DNA from: Branchiostoma floridae
Lineage: Eukaryota > Chordata > Leptocardii > Amphioxiformes > Branchiostomatidae
Length of the DNA stretch: 64,000 nucleotides
Assembly (NCBI RefSeq): GCF_000003815.2
Contig: NC_049979.1
Coordinates: forward strand, 26,915,559 to 26,979,558
Direction: 5' to 3'
In this document: positions 9,397 to 21,300 of the stretch, one piece after another
Layout of the letters: the number at the start of each line of letters is the position of its first letter
How positions within the stretch are numbered: position 1 is the stretch's first letter
Position numbers and translations under genes: made by a program
The notes under the pieces: generated by a model
What the model was told of the DNA's origin: nothing
The model's database searches: none
Seen by the model: the letters and a program-made list of their open reading frames with translations, nothing else

Positions 9397-12300
9397 GTGA
9401 GTGATATTTTGTTTCATGTATGTAATATACATATAGCACTACAGGTCCCTGTGTATGGCACAACTGTTAGCGGCTCTTACAGTTCTGTCACTGGTAAATC
9501 CAAGTTGCTAACTAGAAAACCCCGGTTCGAGTCTTGGTGTCAAAACATCTCTGGTCAAGCTTTCGGAAGCTTCGAAGGGATCGACGTAAAATGGTTCCGG
9601 TGTTCAAAGAGGTGCTTCGAACGCATTGAATTAGGAAGAGATAACAAACCCCTCCCCGTAGAAATACACAGAAATGATGCAGAATTAGAAACGCAAAGAC
9701 ACTTGCTAACCTATGCGCCACTAGGTACTACAGGAAAGCTTGGAATCTACTGCTCAGAAATCTTATCCATTCGTGTGTCATTGAGTAAGATGTTTTTAAG
9801 ATGTTTTTAAGTCTGTCAGCAATAACCGTCGCCTCACAAATGTTACTAGTACTGTAAAACCCGCAATGTTTATTCCAGTAACCACAATACGGTTGTAATT
9901 GGTAGTCTCTTCCATACCTCTTACCAGACAGCAGCAATTGTATATTCTAAAAGTATATTCTATCGGGATGGGGGTTACTAGGGCTGGGTGATTTCGTCTG
10001 ATGTATCTAGAAATGTATCAAGACTGTCTACAAAGGTACATTCGCTGATGACTATACTGCGGACTAGAATTTGTCCGCTTAGACGTATTGTCCTGAACAA
10101 AGGTATTTTTGTTTGCTACTACATACCTTCCTAATTCTGTACCCACTGTACACAAATAAAGAAGAATACGTGAATGTATGTTTAGAAATAGAATTAATAG
10201 ATAAGAATAATAAATGTTTAGATATCAAATGTTGAAAATACCGAAAATGAGCCAGACGTCTGCTTGTTAGCACTTTCTACATTTACGAAATTTAGACAAC
10301 ATCATCACCGGAAGTTAGAATAGCACTCCTAAAAATCTGTAATGTTTGTCATACATACAAACTGATGGCCACAGATTTGCCCCAATGAGGCTAAGCATAT
10401 TTAAACAGCACTTATTGTAACTAGACCGTAATGTGAGACAGGTGGACAGGTGCGCGCGTGTTTGGAAGACGACAGTAGTTCGTTTTTCTTTGGGACTAGT
10501 CTCAGTCGAAACTGCAACATTGATGGAAGTGACAGGGTTAGGAAGTCTCCTACTTGCAAAAGGTTTAAGTAACAATGTTTTACTTCTATTGTTGCTGGAC
10601 ATTACTTACTTCATCCTCTTCGTCCAACGATGGACATAAGGCTGTAATTGGACATCACTTATGTTTTATAAATGTCTATTATTCTGTTATCCTGTTTTCA
10701 AAGCAGTTTTGCGATTTAACATTTCCCGTATATTCATAACAAAAGGGTCGTTTTGACCGCCCCCTCCCCGACCAAGATGAAGCAGCGATGGTTTATAATG
10801 TAACACCTGTGATATTGTTTTTTTACACGAATTTGCAATAAACTTTCACTATATAATTGGTTGCCTGTGTACTCCATATCGTACGGAATATATTCAAACT
10901 CAGTTCAGTAACTGAATTATTTTTTTGAGTGGGGTATTGATCTGAATTTCTACACACGTGAGGATGCCACAAGTTTGTTTGTTTGTTTGTTTGTTTTATT
11001 GCGATCTCCATTAGTGTACATCATAAAATCATGCCACTACTCTTCCTGGAGTCATAATAATAAGAATAAATGAAATACATGAAATGAAAAAGAAACAACT
11101 TAACATCAAAAGCGGATAATTAGCGTAAAATAATAAGCAAAGGTCAGAGGTCAAAATAAAGAAGTGATCATACCTAACGAATAATGAATAGCAGAAGAAG
11201 TTAACTTAATTGATTGAAACACAATCCAATCAAAAGTGTACTAATAACACAACATAAATATAGAACTTAGATATACTGAAATATAAAATCATTACCACCA
11301 TGTGCTCAGGGGTTGTCTTTTGTCTCGTGTTTTCGCAAGCTCTTTTATCCTAGATTTGAACTCAACGTTGTTGTATGATGTCGTTGTGTTTGGCAATGTG
11401 TTATAGGTTTTGATGCATCTGTAGCCAAACGTCCTTGTTTTAGCGTTTGTTTTGGGTTTTGATTGAGTGAATGCTCCTCTAGTAGACAGCCTCGTGTGAT
11501 GCTCATGTGTGGATTGAATTGTTTGTAATTGCTTGAAGATGCATTGGGGTTGCCTTTCCTTAACAATTTTGTGGAATGTACATACGGTATTTGTGAAGAG
11601 TCTTTCTTTAACGGTTTGCCACTTTAACTGCATGTGTAGGTCTTCCAGGTTGGTGTCAAAGGGTTTGTTTGTGGCCAGGCGAGCAGCGTGATTTTGGATT
11701 ACCTGAAGATTATCTATGTGTGTTTGTGTTGCGGAGGATAGTAGTGCTGAGCCGTAGTCAATGTGTGATAAAACCAGGGTTTGAATAACAGATCTTAATA
11801 TATTTTTTGTGAAGTACTTCCTGTGTCGTCTTATTGTGGCTAGTATGCCTGCCATTTTCTTCTTCGTTTTGTCAATATGCGGTGCCCATGTGAGACGTTG
11901 GCCTATAGTGAGACCTAACAGTTCAGCCTGTTCTACATGTGGTAGCGGTTTCACAGTAGATCCCCTGGTTCCAATTAGCCGGTAACTGGGAGACCCCGGT
12001 ACGACTCCGGGGAACGGTATCGTAGCTGAAATTGCATCGTTTATGAATCCTTTAGTCCTGACAAATTGGCAATTTCTGGTACTGCCGGAGCGGAATTGGT
12101 AGACTGACATAAGAGCAAAATGCACAAATCTCAACGTTCGTGTTGACCCCACAAGGCAATCATATCGATGTAACAAGTTGAACAGAACCTGTCAGACATT
12201 TTAAAAGCCTGTGGGGAAACAGATGCCGACTGTGTGTCTTAGACGGAGACGACCTCATCTAAGAAAGAGGGCAGAAAGTCCAATCCCTGCCTGGAATCTG

Positions 12301-15300
12301 GCCAGCTTGACTGATTGCTGAGAGAAAGCCAAAAAATCCTGGCCGAAATCAAGAAACATAAGCTGGAGGTGATTCACCAAAGATGCAAAAGGAGTATGTT
12401 CTTTCAGGAAAGCTAGCCTATAGCTAGAGGTTTTTTAAACGGCTTTGCAGCTAATTGATGATCCAGAGAGAGGGGGTCTCCCGGGGTTGGAGGGAGTAGG
12501 TACCTAGGTAGGTGTGTGTGTTGTCTGTGTGTTGGTTTTGCTGGGTGATTGAGGCTCATAGCATCACCTACAGTCATAATCTTACTCCGTTTCTGTTGGA
12601 ACTTTGCGTCCGAAATTAATGTAAAGCGCTCGAACCTCGCCCATTTCATTTGAATTATGTGACATATTGTATATATGATGTAGTCCCAATATTTTGAAGA
12701 GCTATTAAGCATTTGTAAAACATTATATCAAAGTGTATATTTGAGATGAATCCATTATTTTGAAGAATCTCAGAAAAACATAAAAGCACTTATACAACGC
12801 TAAATTGATCAAAATTACATGAAATGCATTATTACTTATTTTGAAGAATCATAGGAGATTATTGAAGAATCATTTGACCTGAATCCATTATTTTCAAGAA
12901 TCCTAGGGGATTGAATAACAAGTTGTGATAATTCCATTATTTTGAAGGGTCAAAAAGCATGAAATGATGCATGACATGATGCATGAATCACTAAGTTGTA
13001 CATGTTGAATGAATTCCTTATTTTGAAGAAGAATAGATACATCAATAAAACAATTAAATAATTCATTCTAGATCAGTCATTGGTGAGTATTTTTATATAA
13101 TTCGCTATTTTTTTTCTAAAAAAACGCTTCAGAATAATACCATTCATCAAAAGCTGCCACTGAGGGTCATTTCAACAGTAGCAAAAAGTCAATGGGGAAA
13201 TGGTGAAACCCAATAAGTTATACAGCCAAGAGACAGGCCATTCACTTAACGTATGTGGATGGAATCCATACAGGTGGATGGGATTCAGTTCACTTCAGTT
13301 TTATCTGATTCAAAGAGTGTGAGTAGATACGGTTCCTGACAAATTGATTACACATGGAAAGATATACAAGATGCCATCAGGAACTGACCATTCGTCCGAT
13401 TGCCAGCTCGCTCTTCGATTTTTGCCTAGTTTGTGATAGCTTAAGTGATTCTAATCAAATAAAACGTGAAACCTAATAGTCATTCCGTAGGATAGGTTTC
13501 ATTGATTGATGCCTTGTTTTAGTTTTCCTATTGAGTTTTCCGTGTTAACTAAGACTGCTTACAGGAAAATAGTCATGTTCCAATCATGACCTTGTGTAGC
13601 AGATCAATAGAACGTTATGGCTGAGGTTCTCTAAACATTATAAAGACGCTCTGGAACAACTCAGTTGAATGGATGACTTGGTTAATACCTCTATGCAGTA
13701 TTGTTCCTTGTCTTATAATTATTATTATTGCTACCTAGCTCTCATTGCTACCTTACCCTCAGGTCTCCACCAACTCGCATTTGTATGGTCCCCAACTCTC
13801 TTCGATAGGGCCACATTGACATGATTTCATGGATGACATCTGCACGCTCTCAATTCATAATACCAGCTTTGTAGTCTTGTAATTTAGCAACATTTTTGCT
13901 GGATTTTCCGCCGTACCGCATTAGAATTGATGTATCCATTAAATTAAGACAGTGTGGCCTACATTTGGGGGAGGGGGGTCTTTTACATGCCCGAGGCGTG
14001 TCTCTCCCCAAGAATCAGAGCCAACTATCATAGCTACAGATTGGGCAGTAGATCTGTATAGCTTCTCCAGTACTACGTATTTCGAGAGGGTAAGACCAAA
14101 GCTCTATTGTAACTCATAGGGATTCATGTATATGGGTGTTAGTTGCGAAATCTATTTACGAAGAGGTCTTTAAGAAATTTAAGATAGCTAGCCATTTGCG
14201 AGTTTGACATAGCTTCTTCTCGCTAGAGGAGCTACCACGAAGCAACAATCATTTTCGCAGTAATGGCTTGGTCATACCCATTGAAATGGTCCGTTTAAGA
14301 CCTGTTTCAGTCTAGCAGAGAAAGTTAAAGAGATGTGATGCCCATTTAGATAGCTTCAGCAGATTTCATTGATCAACGTTATTTTCACACAAAGAAAAGA
14401 TATCCATTTACCAGCTTTTTTGGTAGACATTCTGCTACCTTCTTCAAGGCAATACTGGCTAATTGTGGATCAACATAAACTCAAACTCAAACAAGCTAGT
14501 TCTACTTTCCACTGTGGTAGCTGCCAATGGAAAGGATGTGGTCCCAAACGCAAGTAAGATTGTATTTCCCCAACGATTTGTTAGTTTCATGAACAACTTC
14601 ACTGCTGACCTAGACTGCGCTGCAGTGGAAAGGATGCGGTCCTATTTAAAACGCAAGTAATTTATAAGATTGAATTCCCCCAAGGATTTGTTACTTTCAT
14701 GAACAACTGCACTGCTAGGTGACCTAGACTGCGCTGCATTGGGAAGGATGCGGTCCCAAACGTGACTAAGTCTGTATCTCCCAAAGGTGCGTGGGTTGCA
14801 TGAACAGCTTCACTGCTAGGTGGCGCTGCAGTGGGAAGGATGCGGTCCCAAACGTGACAAAGTCTGTATCCCCCAAAGGTGCCTAGCTTGCATAAACAGC
14901 TTCACTGCTGGGTGGCGCTATAGTGGAAAGGGTTAGTCCCAAACGTGACTTAACTTGTACCCCCCCTCCAGGATTTGTGGGTTTCACGAACAACTTCGTG
15001 GTGATTCTGCTGATTGGCTGTCATCGGCAGCTGCGCACTCCCTTCAACCTGCTGCTGCTGAACATGTCCGTGGCAGACCTGCTGGTGTCCGTGTGCGGCA
15101 ACACGCTGTCCTTCGCCTCCGCCGTCCGACACCGCTGGCTGTGGGGCAGGCCCGGCTGTGTCTGGTACGGGTTCGCCAACAGCTTGTTCGGTGAGCAATA
15201 TTGATGATCTTTGGATAAGGAGAATTCTTCTTACACAACCAGTAGGTACTTGCATTGCTTGAGTTTCAATGTCTCTCAGACACCTTCGTCAGAGCTTCTA

Positions 15301-18300
15301 AATGGAGTTGAGCTCCTCACCGCTATATGTAGCCGATGTAGGTGGCGCTTTTGCGGTGAGAAAACAATCCCAAACGTGGCTTAGCTTAGCTTAGTTAGAA
15401 GCTCTAATGAAGGTGTCTGAGAGACATCGAAACGGAAGTAATGAAAGTACCTACTGGTTGTGTAAGAAGAATTCTCCTTTATCCTATATTCTACCAACCT
15501 GATGAAACTATTTTCGGAAGGATTGGTGATTTGTATTTGCATGTTCCTGCCCATATGGGCTAAATGCAGTGTTACATGGGCCACTAAAGGCTAAGTACTA
15601 TTACATGTAGTATTGTAAATGCAGAAACTTTCGCGGTGGTTTTATATTCGCGGTTTTCGCGGTGGCCGAAGAACCGCGAACTTAAAACTACCTCGAATAT
15701 TCATTATACAGCTCGCTACTACAGTGCAGTACTGTAAATAAGTTTTAGGTGGCAAATTCAAAACCACCGCTAACACTCAATTTTCGAGCTGCCGCGAAAT
15801 CAAATCCCCGCAAACTTAAATGCATTTACAGTATTAAATCCCCGCAAACTGAAATGCATTTACAGTATTAAAATTGGAAACACAATACTTGCTATGCTAT
15901 CACTATATCTATCACTATATCTTACGTTTACATGCCTCTTCATTTCTCTTCAAACATGTGTATGCGAACTCACAGAGTTTTTGTTGAACGATCTTGTCTG
16001 TGGTTGTCATTATACGTACTTGTATACAGGTTGTCTTTGGTTTACTGTTCAAAACCCAGACTACATCAAAGCTCCACATATCACTGGAAATAGTAGAAAT
16101 TTGCCAAATAGACCTGTCAAATAACAAACCAGTAGAGCTATTCTAAAATTTTTCTGCTGGCTACCTCTTTCTGGTGTTTTATCCTTGTATTTGGCAGTGG
16201 TCATCCATGTCTGCTTTAAAACATTTATAACGTTGTAACATCCACCCCAATGCTATACCTACTATGTAAAGAAAGAGTAGGGAAATCTATCTTTTGCTAT
16301 GCCATATAGTCCCGCATATAATGGATGGACCAACAAATTTAAAATGTCAATAAAGAGATGAAGAGGTACTCAAACTTGATTGATTGGTGCATATCAGACG
16401 TCACTGGCAAATTGATTGATGGGTATTGATCAAAACAAAGCTGGTCCTGTCTGGGTGAAAAATCCTGTCATTAAGCGTCAAACCACGAACAGAGATTCCC
16501 GTAAACGCAAATCCTCTTTTAAAGCCGGGATAATTGATTCTCTTGAGCACTGTCGATCTTTCACGTTAAAAGAAGATGATGACAAAATTAGGCCGGAGAG
16601 AAATCTGTATACGTAGCAAATGGCATTGTCAGGTATATCCACTGTAAGTTTTGCATTGTCTTTGAAAAACATGATACGGTATACGATATATTCTGAGGGA
16701 GGGAAACTTTTACTATAATTGTTTAGTTGCAAAAAATCATATGCCCGAAGGCTAATTGCAAATGCAGTCTCAAGGACTAAGGGAACTAGATACATAAAAC
16801 TAGTGTCTAATCAACTATTATGATACAATGAGTACTATTGTCGGGTTTGACTTCTTCTTTGAAGGCAGTAGTTTTACACTAGAACATAATGGACTGGAGA
16901 AATGCAAATGAAAAGAAACAAGAATCAAACTAATCAGGGAAAACAGACATTACCCACTCTGGAAGAGAAAGAGACACTAGCATACAAATAGATACAGACA
17001 CACGCAGAGACAAGCATACATACAAACACACACGTACATACATACATATATACAACTTGTAAATACATATATATATTAGTACTTTTGAGGGCTAAGATAA
17101 GATAAAGTGAAAAGAAATGACTCAACGATGTAATTTGTGGACTGAATACCGAAAATCAATCAAACCATAAGGTGACTTAGCGACCGCAAAGCCGAAAGTA
17201 AAGGCGCCTAGGTCAACTACTCTCTACATCAATCATTTTTAACTACCGCTAGTTGTCGTCTCTCCACAGGTATTGTATCACTGGTGACCCTTAGTGCCCT
17301 GGCGTTCGAGCGGTATTGTGTAGTGGTGCGGAGTTCAGACATGTTGACCTACAAGTCTTCTCTAGGCGTCATCACATTTATCTGGCTCTACTCTCTCCTG
17401 TGGACGAGTTTGCCACTGTTGGGCTGGAGCAGCTACCAGTTCGAAGGCCATAATGTGAGTAAAGTAAAGATTTAAGGCGCCAGCATTTTTCTACATATCC
17501 TCATTTTCAGACGTCCCGTAATGTATTACGTAGAACAACAAGAAACCGGAAGAAAGAGTTGTAGGAATCAACCGACTATAGATACAAGTTTAACAACCCT
17601 ATCCAGACTGGGGGGTGGGGGGTGGGGGGTGATAAAAGTGCCTGCGCCAACTTTGACGTCGCATAGATCCCAAATGGCTTGTGCTTAAACAACCTACCTT
17701 AATGAATTTTCCTAAAATATTGTTGGCAACAACTTTTAAAAAAATAGCGTAAGTTTATCATTTTTCGTGTTGCCATGGCAACAGGTTTCTGAAAGGCACT
17801 TTTTTATTTGACAAAAATCACTCCTTTTGGTTTAAACTATTGGATTTTAAAATTTTATTGCGAAACTATACTTCTTTTTATATATCTTTAATATCTAACA
17901 TATCTTAGTGTGACATTTATAATTAAATATTCATAACTTATGCTAATGTGATGACGTAATTAGTCAAAATCCAAGATGGCCGACAAAGCAATGGCGTCCT
18001 TGCCATTACACATAGGTACTAGGTACAGATGTCTTGTTGTTAGTCTTATCAGTAGCATAGTTTTCGTTTCACAAAATTCCTCACAAAGGTTCTGTACGGT
18101 ATGTGTATAAAAACATTTGCAAAAAATGACTTGACCATATGTTTGATATTTGAGGAACATCAACCAAGAAGTAAGGCATAACCTTACTAGTGACTGCGAT
18201 TAACACCAACAAATGACAAGTTGTCACAATTGATTGTAATGCTAGTACACCTTATCCGCGGGCAACCTATATCTACTGTTTAAAGTAGGGTAGTTAGGGT

Positions 18301-21300
18301 ATGATGTCGCTACTATATTTTGAAAATATCTCAATTTGATATATCGAAATAAACATAGAAACAACGTACATAGCCTACTATCTGGAAGTACATTATCGTT
18401 AGAGCAATGAATGACAAAATATGAGGCACTTTTTCTGTCCTTTGTTATTTTGTATGTGTCTAGGTCGGTTGTTCTGTGAACTGGGTGCAGCATAACCCGG
18501 ACAATGTGTCCTACATCGTGACCCTGATGGTGACATGTTTCTTCGTACCGATGGTGGTCGTGTGTTGGTCGTACGCCTGGATTTGGCGCACAGTACGGAT
18601 GGTAAGGTTCTTGCGGGTGTTATAATGATCATGATAGTCGTAGGTCGTCGTGCGATTTTGATACAGTCACTCAAATATGTCTATAGCGGTCAATCAAGGG
18701 ACTGAAGAAATGTGGCTACTATAGACAAGTGGCCACTATAGTGAAAATGCTGATCAATTGACCGAACAATAATTTACACATGATTTCAGTACCCAGTATC
18801 TCACCAAGTAATAATGTCTCCATCGTCTCAAAATTCAATTGTCCCTGCCAATGTCACATCTACCGAAAATTGCCATGCGCAATGTTGATAAATTAGCCGA
18901 CAAAGACTAGATCTAACGTTCAAAGCACGAGGACCTTCAACTGCCTCCAAAACTACTCTCTCTCGAACTCTGAATTCTGGCAAACTACGATTTAAACTCA
19001 GCGCAGGGTGACATACGGCCGCTGTATGGTCACAATATGCAGAGTTTCTGTATCTACGGGACCGGAAATAACGTGTGGCTGTGGCCGCGTTGGACAGGTG
19101 GCCGCTATAGACTTAATTTCTTAATGCTTAGGTCAACGGGAAAAATTCAAGGGACCGACAAAAAGTGACCGCAACGGCCAGGTGGCCGCAAATACAGGTT
19201 TGACTGTATATCGCAGAATTTTCAGACAGGCTGTGACGGAACCAACATTTGACATGGATCTAAGACAGCCTTTTCGGTAACAAGTTCGTTGAGTATTGAA
19301 TATACATGTACGCATGCACTACTATCCTAAGAATGCTCTCAACAATTTGCCGATCGTATACGATGTATACTCGGGTTCAAATTGTCAAATGATAAATGTT
19401 GTCGTTGTAGTTATGACATATAGCTGTCCAGCCTCAACATGTTTGGAAGCCTCAAGTATTTTAGATGTATAACTTAAGGCCATCGTGACCTATTAAATGT
19501 TTACATTAACAAGGATATGAATAACCTTAACAGAACGTGGCGACCCAGTAGGTGTGGCCTCTAACCAGCCGTCAGCCAATCAGAGAATTGCCTAAATGTT
19601 TTCCTAAGGTAATTAAAAGCGGATTCTCTGATTCGATGACAGCTAGCCTGTGCCACGCAAATTTAAACCTCATCTATTTTCAGCAGGCATCCACAAGGTA
19701 TAATGTATAGGCGAAGGTCTGTGTAGGAGAATGTAACAACACAATATCTTCTCTTTTTCTTCACTCAGAGTTCGGAGGCAAAGCCTGAATATGGGAACTC
19801 CCAGAACGCTGGTCGTCTGGTCACTACGATGGTCGTGGTCATGATCATTTGTTTCCTGGTCTGCTGGACGCCGTACGCCGTCATGGCACTCATCGTCACA
19901 TTCGGCGCGGATCACCTGGTGACACCGACGGCTTCCGTCATCCCCTCGCTGGTGGCCAAGTCCAGCACGGCCTACAACCCCATCATCTACGTGCTGATGA
20001 ACAACCAGGTCAGGGGTGGACACATTTTATAACGTTGAAGAGGTTCATCAGTCACGTATGAATACAGTTACTCCAGATTTTCTTCGAAAAATGACTGTTT
20101 TTAAAGGTAAGGGACATTCCTCCAAGTTTTCGATGTCTGGTAGCACATCTTGATCACGGAGAATGACCTAGTCTCGATCTTACGAGAGAACACGAGACTA
20201 GAGCAGGCTTACGTAGATCATCTGCTCCCTCCCCCGCCTCCTTGCGTAAGGAGTATGTACCTTACCTTTAAGAACAGACATTGCTCGAGGAAAATTAGGA
20301 GTAACTATAACGTTAACTATAATAAATTAAACTTGTAGAAATCGATATCTTGAACAGAATTTGATAGAAGAGTCTGTTTGAAGGCCGAAGGAATATGTAA
20401 ACTTTAAAAAGTGATGTAAACTCATTTTATAGCAAATAGATTATGAATAGTTTCATTGGTAGATCAATGGATAACAAATTTTGTTTCACACAAGCATTAT
20501 GTAATTTACGTAAAATTTCTACTTCCCACTTCAGTCATAAACCGTGATCAAACTTAGTCACGTTTTGGAACGCATCATTGAGACTGCAGTGCCACGTGCA
20601 CCTAGCACTGGGAAATCAAACGAGTCAGTTTTGCCCTGAGAAAGGTAGCATAAGAAATACGTAAATGGTTGACACACGCTCTGTATTATATTTGTCACAG
20701 AACTTATCCAATCAAACCGAATTGTTACCTACGGGGGTATTGTGGTGAGGTTACTCTCCAAGCAGAGGTTAGGCTCCGGTTGTTTTTTAACGTTTTTTTA
20801 GTCGTTTTTTTATCGGGCTTCCTATTTCTTTTTATTATATCTTGCTGTGTCAAAGCCTAACAGAACAAAAAAAAATGACAAAAAAGAAAGCCCGATAAAA
20901 ACGACTAAAAAAACGTTAAAAAACAGTCGGAGCCTAACCTCTGCTTGGAGAGTATGGAGAGGTGACTTTTGGTCGTTTATCATGGGGACGTCTGTCCACA
21001 AGACATTACTAAAAAAAGGACTGGATTGATTGTTTTTTTATATATGTTTTTGATTGCTTTTGATACTTTGATACATGCCTAGCCGCGTGCCATTGTACTG
21101 CAGTTGAACTTACAGTTTTTATATCTCATGTTTTTGAGTGGCTCTTAGCAGGTAGAGTAATGCTAGTAGTTTTTTTTCTGTACTATAGGGGCCAGTTTGC
21201 TTTAGAGTTTGACAAAGAATAACCCAAGAAAAGGACTAACGGATCGTCATGATTTTTTGTTAACTTGAACGTTCATCTGTGTTGGTAGAAGTCATTTTTG

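Noticed and set aside
14950-15255. Minus-strand and out-of-frame plus-strand open frames over opsin exon 2
   Set aside because: Shadows of the GC-rich opsin exon; the same shadows appear over 41192-41585.
20150-20338. Possible extra opsin exon after exon 5
   Set aside because: Exon 5 and exon 6 join exactly at phase 0 (MNNQ to FREF); the short frame here has no opsin-like content.
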